Assembly (NCBI GenBank): GCA_016933045.1
Contig: JAFGBR010000081.1
Span: 1 to 64,000 of the forward strand
Direction of reading: 5' to 3'
Length of the DNA stretch: 64,000 bases
Source: Marinilabiliaceae bacterium
Lineage (GTDB): Bacteria > Bacteroidota > Bacteroidia > Bacteroidales > Marinilabiliaceae
The translations under genes and the position numbers were made by a program. The notes below the pieces were generated by a model that was not told where the DNA came from, ran no database searches, and saw only the letters and a program-made list of their open reading frames with translations. This document shows positions 34,980-44,691 of the stretch, in pieces (position 1 is the first letter of the stretch; each line of letters starts with the position of its first letter).

Positions 34980-36590
34980 CTATTTACGCTTTAATAATGA
35001 TACATCATCGGCTAAACAAAAAGAACCGGCTTTACCATCGGCCAGGAAACCAACTTCTAATTCATTGTTTTCAACTTTTATGTTTTCGATGCTAATGGTT
35101 ATCCAAGTATTGTTTTCTTGTTTTATCTTTACGCTGTATCGCTTTTTACCTGATTCAGCATACATTTCGAGTTTGTTAAAGCCCCCGCTGTTTTTCACTT
35201 TTGCAGTTAGGTTATAAGTGTCATTTGGGTATGTTACGTAAGGAGAGGAGCTAATTTTTTGAGATACTTTTCGTACAAAGTTTACCCTGTCGCTCATGTT
35301 GAGGCTTCGTTCGCCAATAACCGTTTCGCGTTCTTCTTTTGTGTTGGCATGGTTTAGTACAGGCGAAAGCGAGTCGAGCGATATTTCGGTTCCTTTAATT
35401 ACGGCAGTTTCCCATCCCAGAAGCCTGGTTTGTAAAGGTTTTACCGGGCTTGGTATTTGTTTTCTGTCGGCTTCGAAACTGGCATTTTTCACCCAGTTGT
35501 TGTCATCGGCCACATGCCATTCACCGGTTTCTGCATTCAAGTTCCACGAATTAAGTGAATTGAAATAGGGGTTTTCACCATCAAAAGATAAGGGACACCA
35601 CTGATTGTATCCCAGTCCGTTTCCGGCAAAATCGGCCCAGCGGTCGCCACAAAAAATAACGGTCTCCTGTTTGCTTCCACGAACAGTGTAAAAGAAACCG
35701 GTTTGAGAAATATGTGCGTAATCGTCTTCGGCACCGGGAAATATCTGCATGTCATTTTCCGGCAAGTAAGGCCCCCAGATATCATCGGCCTTAAGATAGT
35801 AGGCATTCGAACCATCCCAACCATATAACTGAGATGCTGCCAGGTAATATCTACCTTTGTATTTGAACATACAGTTGCCTTCGCGCCCAGCACCTCGAAA
35901 TACCTGTTTGTAATCTAACAAGGTAATGGTATCATTTTTCAACCCTATTTCGGACAGGTAGATTTTATTTCGCCCGCGGCCGTAACTGTAAACGAGATAC
36001 GACTTGCCGGTGTCTTCGTCTGTAAATACGGTTTGATCACCTGTATTAGGTGTACCAATCCAGCTTTCCATGCTTTTAGCATGCTGTTTTTTGAAAGGCC
36101 CTAAAGGAGAATCGGCAACAGCAAAAAGCACGCTGGCATTATATTGGATAATAAGCACATACCTATTTACTTCTTTTACATAAGCAACTCCCATGCGTCC
36201 CAGCCATCCCCATCTACGTCCTGAATCACCAAATACCTCCTCCGGGGTTAGTACATTTGCTTCAAACTCCCAATTGACTAAATCGGTTGATGTGTAGCAG
36301 CTTACACCTTCAAAATTGTTTCTTTCTTGTGTAACTGATGGGTCATGTCTGTATAATTCAGCCTGCTTATAGTGCACGCCATACCAGTAATATTTTTCTT
36401 CTCCGGTTTTTGGGTCGGCAAATTTAAATATACCACCACCCTGACTGTAAATAGGTTTGCCGTCTTTTGTATCCCAAAATGTGTCATTTTTAATGTTATA
36501 CGATTGTGCCAATGTGTATTTTCCTCCAAGAGTGAAAATAAAAAGCACTCCTAGTATAATTTTAGAGATATTAATGTACTGTATCTTCAT
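34980..36590 (-). CDS. GH43 exo-beta-1,3-galactanase-like protein with CBM4-like module
   Basis: 536 residues with a signal peptide (about 1-28, GGKYTLAQ). Propeller (30-370): DTFWDTKDGKPIYSQGGGIF, YYWYGVHYKQAE, SCYTSTDLVNWEFEANVL, GDQTVFTDEDTGKSYLVYSYG, GAGREGNCMFKYKGRYY, CGDRWADFAGNGLGYNQWCPLSF. The C-terminal ~150 residues form a CBM4-like jelly roll (NWVKNASFEADRKQ ... SFCLADDVSLL). It is a paralog of the GH43 at 19204-21660 over the propeller and first binding module, but lacks the further modules and T9SS tail, so it may be periplasmic. The usual GH43 catalytic set is not obvious in either paralog. GalM follows upstream with 30 bases between. Confidence 0.87.
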   Translation of the reverse strand: MKIQYINISKIILGVLFIFTLGGKYTLAQSYNIKNDTFWDTKDGKPIYSQGGGIFKFADPKTGEEKYYWYGVHYKQAELYRHDPSVTQERNNFEGVSCYTSTDLVNWEFEANVLTPEEVFGDSGRRWGWLGRMGVAYVKEVNRYVLIIQYNASVLFAVADSPLGPFKKQHAKSMESWIGTPNTGDQTVFTDEDTGKSYLVYSYGRGRNKIYLSEIGLKNDTITLLDYKQVFRGAGREGNCMFKYKGRYYLAASQLYGWDGSNAYYLKADDIWGPYLPENDMQIFPGAEDDYAHISQTGFFYTVRGSKQETVIFCGDRWADFAGNGLGYNQWCPLSFDGENPYFNSLNSWNLNAETGEWHVADDNNWVKNASFEADRKQIPSPVKPLQTRLLGWETAVIKGTEISLDSLSPVLNHANTKEERETVIGERSLNMSDRVNFVRKVSQKISSSPYVTYPNDTYNLTAKVKNSGGFNKLEMYAESGKKRYSVKIKQENNTWITISIENIKVENNELEVGFLADGKAGSFCLADDVSLLKRK

Positions 36591-36620
36591 AATGTATTAA
36601 GTTATAATTCAATTGTGTAA

Positions 36621-37685
36621 CTATTTAATTAATGAGAACTTATAAATGGTTCGTGAAGAAAAATCATCGCCAGGCCTCAAAATCGAATCCGGAAATGCTG
36701 CATGGTTTGGTGCATCAGGCAATTGCTGCGTTTCCAAGGCTATAGCCCCATGTTTTATATAAGGTACTCCTTGTGAACCGGTTAAAGATCCGTCCCACCA
36801 GTTTGATGTATACACCTGCACTCCGGGCATATCACTTTGTACTTCTAACACACGTCCTGAAAAATCATCAGTAAGCTTTGCAACTGGTTGCACACCTTGT
36901 CCGAAACCGTCTATTACATGGTTATGATCGTACCCCATATCACGATGAAGCTGACCGATGTCACTGCCAATCTTTTTCGCTTGCCTGAAATCGTGAGGGG
37001 TTCCTGCGCACATGAGAAGTTTTCCGGTGGAGGTATTGTTCTCATTTTTCTCGTTGTAATAGGTACTATTGATAGTCAACTCATGATCTTTAATAGTCGG
37101 CTTTACAAAGCCCGAAAGGTTAAAATAAGAATGGTTGGTTAAACTCAATGGTGTTGCCTTATCAGTACTTGCCTTGTAAGCAATTTCAATTTCATTACAA
37201 TTTGTCAGAGTAAAAACAACTGTAACATTTAGGTTGCCCGGATAGCCTTCTTCTCCATCGTTAGAAAAGGTGGTTAGTGAAAGTGAGCAATGATCATCGC
37301 CAATGGTTTCAGCAACAGGTTGCCACACTTTTTTATCAAACCCGTTGATACCACCATGCAGATGATTCGGAAAATCATTAATTGACAGTTGATAGTTGTT
37401 TCCGCTAAGATTGAATTGCCCACCTGTAATGCGATTAGAAAAACGACCAATAACCGCGCCCATGTATGGATGGGGTTTCATGTATTCGTCAAACGAAGAA
37501 AAACCAGCAACAATATTGTTAACCTGCTTACGCCTATCCGGCATTTCGATAGCAGTAATGGTTGCACCATAATTCATAACCTGCAATGTTATAAAACCGG
37601 CCTTGAGTGTATATAAATAAATTCTTTTATCATCAAATGAACCAAAATATTCCTTCTTTAAATCAATAGTTTTTGTTATACACAT
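36621..37685 (-). CDS. galM: Aldose 1-epimerase (galactose mutarotase)
   Basis: 354 residues, normal GalM length. Motifs: NHLHGGINGFDKKVW, catalytic His in LTNHSYFNLSG, DHNHVIDG and the general-base Glu in ALETQQLPDAPNH. It interconverts the alpha and beta anomers of galactose so that it can enter the Leloir pathway. No signal peptide is seen (MCITKTIDLKKEYFG), so it is probably cytoplasmic. It lies between GH35 (14 bases) and GH43 (30 bases), which supports galactose as a main product of the locus. Confidence 0.95.
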   Translation of the reverse strand: MCITKTIDLKKEYFGSFDDKRIYLYTLKAGFITLQVMNYGATITAIEMPDRRKQVNNIVAGFSSFDEYMKPHPYMGAVIGRFSNRITGGQFNLSGNNYQLSINDFPNHLHGGINGFDKKVWQPVAETIGDDHCSLSLTTFSNDGEEGYPGNLNVTVVFTLTNCNEIEIAYKASTDKATPLSLTNHSYFNLSGFVKPTIKDHELTINSTYYNEKNENNTSTGKLLMCAGTPHDFRQAKKIGSDIGQLHRDMGYDHNHVIDGFGQGVQPVAKLTDDFSGRVLEVQSDMPGVQVYTSNWWDGSLTGSQGVPYIKHGAIALETQQLPDAPNHAAFPDSILRPGDDFSSRTIYKFSLIK

Positions 37686-37699
37686 TATTTATAAAATTT

Positions 37700-40114
37700 T
37701 TAAAGGGAAATAATGGCTTTATACTCATTTATTACCTCTATTTCTTTAATATCCAAAAACTTACCTTTTATAAATTCAGGGATATTGGTAAAATCCACCA
37801 AAGTTTCCTGGTCGCTGTAAAGCGGATGGAAAATTAACACCATATCTTTTTCTGATAACTCAGACATAAAGCTTTTCAATCCAATCTCCCATTTCTTCTC
37901 ATGATAAAAATGATCGGTAACCAAAAGTCCATCAATAAATGCCATTCCCCTATCGCCAACATAATCTACTTCAACAAAAACATCATTGAGATTAGCAAGA
38001 CCACCTTTAGTGTTTATTACGTACTTTCGATCTGCAACTTTTTGAACAGTAACAATAGGTTCTGTTTCTATAAATGCCAGTTCAAAGGAAGAGGAACCTT
38101 TAAATAGTGGTTTTATTTCGCGGAGAGAAGCAAATGAAACCTTTGGTTTCTGATCAACAGCAGGAAAGATGTGAAAAGCAGAATTAACAGATCGTGTTAT
38201 CAAACTCAGTTGGTTTCTATCGTTTAAAACCAAACCATCGGATATTATTAAATGATTATCAATTTTACAGGAATTCAATGCCATTTCGTTTGGAATAATC
38301 AGGAACTGATCTTTTCCATTTTTAAAAGAAAAAACTTTATCAACATCCCCCTGAATAAGAGTGAAATCGCCTTTTTGATTTTTCGTAGCATTCTGAATTT
38401 CCGTTAATTCCGTATTACCAACCATCACAAACTCAGGCGTAATACCATCAATCGAGGTAAAAACATAATAATTACCTTTGTCGGTATGCAAAGTGGTTAG
38501 CGGTTGCACGGTGGCCGATTTTATATGTGTTTCGCCCAATTTTAAATTAAAAGGAAATATGGCCGATGTCGATTTCTTTAAATTGAAGGTTCCACTATGA
38601 GGGAAACGAATCGTTTCCTTTCCCTTTACCAATTCTACGTTTACATCATTAATATCGGCAATTTCAACATCGTCCTGAAAGTTAATCATAAACAAAAAAC
38701 CCCTATCGCCATATGAGCGAACAGCATAGCGCAAAGTTGTAATATTTTCAGGTTTGATATCTTCATTTCCTTTGGGAAGTACCGTTTTCATTGGAGCAAG
38801 TTCATCGGAATATTCATCCAGAAACATGTGAAGTGTCTTTAAACTTTTGTGGTGTTGGCGAATTTGTCCGAACTGCCCGATGGGAGCCTGAAAATCGTAG
38901 TTTATCTTAGGAATACCATTTACTTCTTCATTATAAAATTTTCCATCAATAACGGGTGTTGATCCTCCATGATACATATAATAACCTATACCATTTGATC
39001 CACTGCCAATAATCCGTACCATCAGAGGGAGAACACTTTCAGGGTCTACAATCGGCCTGCGACTGTATTTAACCTGTATTCCGGGCCCTATCTCAGCCGG
39101 TATGGAAGGATACAATTCTGCTTCATAGCTTATTGGCATATAATCGGGGAATTTGTGGATATCTTTAAAAAGATAAAAAGGAGAAGGACTAGGAGGTGCC
39201 CAAAATGGATAAGCATATCCTGCTGTAACTGGTATGCTTCCTTTTTCAACGATAGCAGCGTTTCCCCATCCGGTTGCGGTGTAAAGAGGAACATTCATAC
39301 CATTTTTAATGGCTATATTTTTTAGCTTATCCATATGTTTTTTACCCATCTCGGCATAAGGATTGTGCCCATTGGTTTTTGAGATTTGCTCATGCGTAAC
39401 ATCGGCATTTATATTGGCAACTGTTAATTCTTTTTTTGCACCGGGATAGGTAATTTCCCATGGAGCTGCCGAATGCTGAAATTCGTTTTCCAACTGAACA
39501 CCCACAATTGGTCCTCCATCTTTAAAAAGCATTCCATGGCATTGTTTTCCAATTTCTCCATACAGCCTGTCAACATGAGTTAAATATTGCGGGTCGTCTG
39601 ATCTGATCTCAAATGTGCGACCATACAACCAATCAGGTATTCCGCCATTGCGCATTTCACCATGACAGAAAGGCCCCATCCGAACAATCAGGAAAATATC
39701 ATTTTTTTCGCATAGCTCGGCAAAACGCCGCAGATTAAGATTTCCGGTCCAATCGAAAACACCTTCTTCACGCTCATGAATATTCCAAAACACATAAGTG
39801 GCAATAACATTAATACCCCCGGCCTTCATTTTTTTTATGGATTCATCCCAATATTGAGCCGGATATCTCGAATAATGGAATTCTCCAACTACCGGGAAGA
39901 AAGGTTTATTATTGTAAGTGATAAAGTAACTGTTTACATCAATCAAGTCTCCATTTGGATTCATCCCACCAAGGTTCAAATGACCCTTAATGATTTCCTT
40001 TTCAGGCACATCAATATTGATGGAATAGTTGTTTTGGGCAAAACACCCCGAAAAAGTTACAAATCCGATAAATAAGGCAAAAAGTTGTTTTTTTATCTGG
40101 CTCATATTTCTCAT
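37700..40114 (-). CDS. GH35 beta-galactosidase-like enzyme
   Basis: 804 residues. Signal sequence MSQIKKQLFALFIGFVTFSGC, with either a lipobox (FSGC) or cleavage after CFAQ; a second ATG lies at 40105. GH35 TIM barrel (about 65-390): PFFPVVGEFHYSRYPAQYWDE, TYVFWNIHEREEGVFDW, GPFCHGEMRNGGIPDWL and the acid/base Glu211 in QLENEF. The nucleophile is not certain; AEIGPG (about 335) is a candidate because the classic TEN-type motif is missing. The rest is beta-sandwich domains. Expected to release terminal beta-galactose. An 87-base gap separates it from the upstream GH2, within the same strand run. Confidence 0.9.
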   Translation of the reverse strand: MRNMSQIKKQLFALFIGFVTFSGCFAQNNYSINIDVPEKEIIKGHLNLGGMNPNGDLIDVNSYFITYNNKPFFPVVGEFHYSRYPAQYWDESIKKMKAGGINVIATYVFWNIHEREEGVFDWTGNLNLRRFAELCEKNDIFLIVRMGPFCHGEMRNGGIPDWLYGRTFEIRSDDPQYLTHVDRLYGEIGKQCHGMLFKDGGPIVGVQLENEFQHSAAPWEITYPGAKKELTVANINADVTHEQISKTNGHNPYAEMGKKHMDKLKNIAIKNGMNVPLYTATGWGNAAIVEKGSIPVTAGYAYPFWAPPSPSPFYLFKDIHKFPDYMPISYEAELYPSIPAEIGPGIQVKYSRRPIVDPESVLPLMVRIIGSGSNGIGYYMYHGGSTPVIDGKFYNEEVNGIPKINYDFQAPIGQFGQIRQHHKSLKTLHMFLDEYSDELAPMKTVLPKGNEDIKPENITTLRYAVRSYGDRGFLFMINFQDDVEIADINDVNVELVKGKETIRFPHSGTFNLKKSTSAIFPFNLKLGETHIKSATVQPLTTLHTDKGNYYVFTSIDGITPEFVMVGNTELTEIQNATKNQKGDFTLIQGDVDKVFSFKNGKDQFLIIPNEMALNSCKIDNHLIISDGLVLNDRNQLSLITRSVNSAFHIFPAVDQKPKVSFASLREIKPLFKGSSSFELAFIETEPIVTVQKVADRKYVINTKGGLANLNDVFVEVDYVGDRGMAFIDGLLVTDHFYHEKKWEIGLKSFMSELSEKDMVLIFHPLYSDQETLVDFTNIPEFIKGKFLDIKEIEVINEYKAIISL

Positions 40115-40201
40115 AAATAAATATCTTATATTAAGTTACATACGATTATTACAGATTAATTTATTGAAATTTTTAATCATCAATAATGTTGGTTATCCCG
40201 C

Positions 40202-42640
40202 TTATTTGGCATTAATTATCATCGTTGCATCTTTTAATCCTTCCGAAACAGCTTTTAAGGTAATTTTACCTGTTTTTTTTGCCTGGACAATTGCCAGACA
40301 CAATCCATTAAAAGCTTTTCGTTCCATTGCTTTGGACGATGATAAATCACTCATATTGCTATTTTCGACACCAATAATTTCAGCACCTTCTATTTCAAAA
40401 TGAATCAGATTGTTAGCTGTGGGAACGAAATTACCATTTTTATCAATTATTTCAACAATAATATGAGCCACATCGGAAGGATCGGCTTTGATTATATTGC
40501 GGTCAACCGTCAATTGAATTTGTGCCGGTTCGCCGGCAGTAACCAAGCGATAGGTATATTCTTTTCCATTTTTCTTTCCTTTAGCCAACAGTTCACTGGG
40601 TTCGTAAGGTACATCCCACGATAAATGCAGGTCGCCGGTGGATGTATTTACTTTTCCGGCCTCGGGCTTGTTCCATTGTTCGGTATTCCCTTTTCGCGGA
40701 AATTCAAGGTGCTTTTCGCCATACGATTTGCCGTTAAGAAACAGTTCAACTGTATCGCAATTGGTATAGCAAATAACCGGAACGATTTGTCCTTCGCGCT
40801 CTGCAGGTAAGTTCCAATGAGGTAATAGGTGTAATGTGGGATCTTCTGTCCAAATGCTTTTAAAGAAATAATACCCATCTTTTTTAAAACCACAATTATC
40901 GAGATACCCCGATGAAGCACCACGTGAAGGCCAACGCCATGATTCACCATAGTAATCGATGCCGGTCCACATAAAGTCGCCAATCACATAATCGTAAAGC
41001 ATGGTATATTTCCATCGTTGTTCCACGTCAATTACGCGCCCGTATGAGTATGATGCTTGAATTTTATCGGGGTTTCGTCCAAGAAAATATGCTCCGCGCA
41101 CACCACCCATGCCGGTCGATTCGGTAGCAACCACCCTGCGATTGGGATATTTCTGTTTGTCGGGATGATAGTTGAGTTCCCTGCGCTCGTGCCAGCGATC
41201 GGGATAGTTGTATCCCACAATTTCGTTTTCGAATTCGGCAAGATAGGCTTCCGAAGCCGGGTTATCGTCGGCAGCAATACGGTCGTTTCCTGCTGTTACA
41301 AGTCGCGTTGGGTCGGCTTCTTTACAGATGTTAATCATTTTACGAGCCAGCTCCGGACCTTCATCCGTTGATTGATCGGGAACTTCGTTCCCGATGCTCC
41401 ACATAACCACCGATGGATGATTTCGGTCGCGGTAAACCATAGCTTTCAGATCCTTTTCGTACCAATCGTTGAAATAGAGCTTGTAGCTATAATCGCGCTT
41501 TCCATGTACCCATTCGTCAAAAGCTTCGTCCATGACCAGGAAACCCAGTTTATCACACAGGTCGTAAAATTCAGGAGCCATTGGATTGTGGGCGGTACGT
41601 ATGGCATTACAGCCTCCTTCTTTTAAAATTTCCAGACGACGCTCCCAAACCCGTTCAGGAACGGCAGCGCCAACAGGTCCACCATCGTGATGCAGGTTAA
41701 CACCTTTCATTTTTACCTGTTTGCCATTTAACAGAAAACCTTTATCCACGTTGTACTCAATGGTACGAATACCCAGGTTGTTGAATACACAGTCGGTTTC
41801 TTTCCCATCGATTAAAATAACCGATTTAAGGGTGTATAAATTAGGCGATTCGATCGACCACAGGAGGGGGGCATCTACTTTTATCTCATGTTCTGTTCTA
41901 ATCGGGCTTTTTGCATTTACAGGAATGGATGTTATCGCAAAAGCCACTTCTTTGCCTTCCATGTCCAAAACAGAATGCCTTATAACTACATCGTTTACAG
42001 CATACGAATTTTGATTTATTACTGTGGATTCAAGATGAAGAACGGCATTTTCATCATCAATCGATTTGGTGTAATAAAACACGCCCCATTTTTCAAAATG
42101 CAACTGTTCGGTTTCCACCATTCGCACATGCCTGTAGATTCCCGAACCGGTATACCAGCGCGAATTGGGTTGTTTCGAATTATCCACCCGTACCGAAATT
42201 ACATTGTCTTTGCTTTTTAGTAATCCGTTTAAGCTATACGAGAAACTTGCGTAGCCGTAAGGACGTTTGCCCAGATAAGTGCCATTGATCCATACCTCAC
42301 TATTTGAAAGGATGCCATCAAATTCAATGGCGTAATTTTTATAAGGATTGTATTTAGGTATATCGAATGTTTTGCGATACCATCCTATACCGGTAGGAAA
42401 AAATCCAATGTTCCCACCACCCGGTGCATCTTTGTTATTATCGAGTTCAATGCTCCAGTCGTGTGGCACATCGAGGGTGCGCCAGTTGGCATCATCAAAT
42501 TCCGCTTGTGAGGCTTTAGGAAAATCACCGAGTGAGAATTTCCATTCGGTGTCGAAATTGGATATGAGGCGGCTTTTACTTTGCTGTGCAAAAATCGAAA
42601 AGCTGGCAAACAAGAATATAACTGTTATTATTTTTGTCAT
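40202..42640 (-). CDS. GH2 family beta-galactosidase-like enzyme, second copy
   Basis: 812 residues from MTKIITVIFLFASFSIFAQQ, which has a signal peptide and starts 10 bases after the tandem GH53; the open frame extends further upstream to 42838 but into the neighbour. Domains: jelly roll (25-180), Ig-like (185-290), TIM barrel (about 295-600) with acid/base Glu419 in VVMWSIGNE and probable nucleophile Glu507 in VVATESTG, then DUF4982 (about 615-700) and a last Ig-like domain. Related to the GH2 at 14656-17103 but not lipidated. Probably a periplasmic beta-galactosidase for galacto-oligosaccharides. Confidence 0.92.
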   Translation of the reverse strand: MTKIITVIFLFASFSIFAQQSKSRLISNFDTEWKFSLGDFPKASQAEFDDANWRTLDVPHDWSIELDNNKDAPGGGNIGFFPTGIGWYRKTFDIPKYNPYKNYAIEFDGILSNSEVWINGTYLGKRPYGYASFSYSLNGLLKSKDNVISVRVDNSKQPNSRWYTGSGIYRHVRMVETEQLHFEKWGVFYYTKSIDDENAVLHLESTVINQNSYAVNDVVIRHSVLDMEGKEVAFAITSIPVNAKSPIRTEHEIKVDAPLLWSIESPNLYTLKSVILIDGKETDCVFNNLGIRTIEYNVDKGFLLNGKQVKMKGVNLHHDGGPVGAAVPERVWERRLEILKEGGCNAIRTAHNPMAPEFYDLCDKLGFLVMDEAFDEWVHGKRDYSYKLYFNDWYEKDLKAMVYRDRNHPSVVMWSIGNEVPDQSTDEGPELARKMINICKEADPTRLVTAGNDRIAADDNPASEAYLAEFENEIVGYNYPDRWHERRELNYHPDKQKYPNRRVVATESTGMGGVRGAYFLGRNPDKIQASYSYGRVIDVEQRWKYTMLYDYVIGDFMWTGIDYYGESWRWPSRGASSGYLDNCGFKKDGYYFFKSIWTEDPTLHLLPHWNLPAEREGQIVPVICYTNCDTVELFLNGKSYGEKHLEFPRKGNTEQWNKPEAGKVNTSTGDLHLSWDVPYEPSELLAKGKKNGKEYTYRLVTAGEPAQIQLTVDRNIIKADPSDVAHIIVEIIDKNGNFVPTANNLIHFEIEGAEIIGVENSNMSDLSSSKAMERKAFNGLCLAIVQAKKTGKITLKAVSEGLKDATMIINAK

Positions 42641-42650
42641 TGCTGCGTGT

Positions 42651-44663
42651 TTATTGGTTGGTGTAAGTTCCTTGTAGTTCCGGATAAATATCAATGTTTT
42701 CGTTCGTTGCACCATCACGGTCGAACAGGCCTCCCCATCGGGGTGATGTTGGTTCCCAAATAAAAGTTCCCAGCCCCATTTTGTTCGGTATATTGTGAAC
42801 AATATCGTTAACCGCTTTCCTGTTTTCGTGGTATTCAACTACAAATATGGGTTTGTTGTATCTTTTTACCAGGTCGTTAAGGTTGAATTCCAGGTCTTCG
42901 AGTGTGCCGTGGTATTCGGGGTAATACGACTGGCCAATTACGTCGAATTTTACATCACGGCTTATAATTTTGTCGAAGAAAGCAACCGATTCAGGATTTT
43001 GACCTCCGCAGGCAATGTGTACCATAATGGTTATATCCGGATCGGCAGCCCGAACCGCTGCACTGGCGCAACGCAACAAAATACAAAAGCTTTCCATTTC
43101 TTCATTCGAATTCACTTTTTCTTTGCCTTCGGGTAGTTTTCCAATGGGCCAGAGCATGCCATTGTTAATTTCGTTTCCAACCTGAACCATGTCAGGTTTG
43201 ACTCCTTCGGCGATAAAACGTTTAATGGTTTCGTGGGTGTAGCTGTAAATTTTACCTTCGAGGGCAGAGCCATGCAGATCTTTCCATGCCGAAGGTATAA
43301 ATTGTTTGCCCGGATCGGCCCAGGTGTCGCTGTAATGAAAGTCGAGTAAAAACTTCATTCCTTCGGCCTTAACACGCTTGGCCATTTCGAGGGTTTTTTC
43401 CAAACCGCAATAGCCTTCACCGCCTCTTGAGTAGCCGTTTTCAGCATTGGGGTCAACAAATAGCCGTAATCGTATCCAGTTGAATTTATGATCGTTTAAA
43501 ATTTCGAGTACATCTTTTTCAACACCATTATCGATGTATTTTTTGCCCCGGGCTTCTTCTTGCGGAACAAATGAGATATCGGCACCAATAACCGGTTTTT
43601 CAATGCTTACTGTCCGTTCAAAAGGTGGTTCAACATCAGGCTTAAAGTCAGGGTTTGAATACTGATTATATATTTCGTTGTTTATAGCAAAAACCTCCTC
43701 CGATGGTTTCCCTTCGCGATTAAACAACACACGGCCAGGCTCCCAGGCCATAGTGCCAAAACCCAAATTGTTGGGTACTGAACGAACAATGTCGTTTATA
43801 ATCTTTATATTTTCGGTATTGGCTCCATATTCGCATACACAAACTGGCTTATTGTAACGGCTCGAAAGGTCGTAAATATTGGCTTTCAAGTCGTTGTAGG
43901 TTTCGTGCCAACGCTCGTAGTACGATAAGCCAATAACATCAAACTCAGCGCCGTATGTATTCATTTTATCCAAAAACTGGCGGCACAGCGTGTTTTGACC
44001 TCCCAGTGCCAGGTGAACCATAAGTTTGGCATCGGGTAATACCTCGTTTACGGCCTGCTGTCCTGCTTTGTAAAGTCCCATAAGGGCAGCCCAGTTCTCT
44101 TCGGTGGCATTATCCATTACTCTTCCATCGGGCCAAACCATCCCGTGGTTTATTTCATTGCCAACCTGAACCATTTTAGGTGCAACGCCTGCTTCGTTTA
44201 AGGTTGTTAGTACCTCTTTGGTATATTCATAAAGTTTGTTTTCAAGTTCTTTACCTTTTAAACCTTCCCATTCCAAAGGTTTAAATTGCTTATCCGGATC
44301 GGCCCAGGTATCGCTGTAGTGAAAGTCGAGGGTAAAATCCATACCAACTGCTTTAATTCGTTTGGCCATTTCAAGGGTTTTTCCCAAACCACAATAATCG
44401 CCGCCACCTCTGGAGTAACCATTTTCAGCATTCGGATCAACAAATATTCGCAAGCGGATATTATCGAAATGATTGTCGGCCATGATCTGGCAAATATCTT
44501 TTTTTATATTGTTTTCATCGTAATAGGCACCTCCGCGTGCTTCCATTTGGGGAACAAAGGAGATATCGGCACCTATGCTGTGTTGTGTGTTTTGTTTACA
44601 ACTCACAATAGCTAAGCAGCATGCAAGTCCTAATATTAGACTTGTTGTTTTTTTTGTTTTCAT
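42651..44663 (-). CDS. Lipoprotein with two complete GH53 endo-galactanase domains
   Basis: 670 residues from MKTKKTTSLILGLACC with lipobox AIVSC (Cys22); an upstream in-frame ATG (44774) would overlap the hydrolase gene and hide the signal. Two GH53 domains lie head to tail: 28-335 and 358-665, each starting IGADISFVPQ-EARG. Domain 1 keeps acid/base Glu170 (MVQVGNE) and Glu278 (CVCEYG). Domain 2 keeps Glu498 and Glu610 (FVVEYH). Both have FHYSDTWADP-KQF. So both halves look active. Probably a surface beta-1,4-galactanase producing oligosaccharides for SusCD. The halves are clearly similar, pointing to internal duplication. Confidence 0.94.
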   Translation of the reverse strand: MKTKKTTSLILGLACCLAIVSCKQNTQHSIGADISFVPQMEARGGAYYDENNIKKDICQIMADNHFDNIRLRIFVDPNAENGYSRGGGDYCGLGKTLEMAKRIKAVGMDFTLDFHYSDTWADPDKQFKPLEWEGLKGKELENKLYEYTKEVLTTLNEAGVAPKMVQVGNEINHGMVWPDGRVMDNATEENWAALMGLYKAGQQAVNEVLPDAKLMVHLALGGQNTLCRQFLDKMNTYGAEFDVIGLSYYERWHETYNDLKANIYDLSSRYNKPVCVCEYGANTENIKIINDIVRSVPNNLGFGTMAWEPGRVLFNREGKPSEEVFAINNEIYNQYSNPDFKPDVEPPFERTVSIEKPVIGADISFVPQEEARGKKYIDNGVEKDVLEILNDHKFNWIRLRLFVDPNAENGYSRGGEGYCGLEKTLEMAKRVKAEGMKFLLDFHYSDTWADPGKQFIPSAWKDLHGSALEGKIYSYTHETIKRFIAEGVKPDMVQVGNEINNGMLWPIGKLPEGKEKVNSNEEMESFCILLRCASAAVRAADPDITIMVHIACGGQNPESVAFFDKIISRDVKFDVIGQSYYPEYHGTLEDLEFNLNDLVKRYNKPIFVVEYHENRKAVNDIVHNIPNKMGLGTFIWEPTSPRWGGLFDRDGATNENIDIYPELQGTYTNQ

Positions 44664-44691
44664 TATTATTGGTTTCTTTAAGGTAATTCTT

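Noticed and set aside
40029..42763. Many plus-strand open frames of 60-124 codons
   Set aside because: They are opposite the GH2 gene with conserved catalytic motifs; composition is that of an antisense frame.
42641..42838. Upstream extension of the second GH2 reading frame
   Set aside because: It overlaps the GH53 gene, and MTKIITVIFLFASFSIFAQ at 42640 gives a proper signal peptide.
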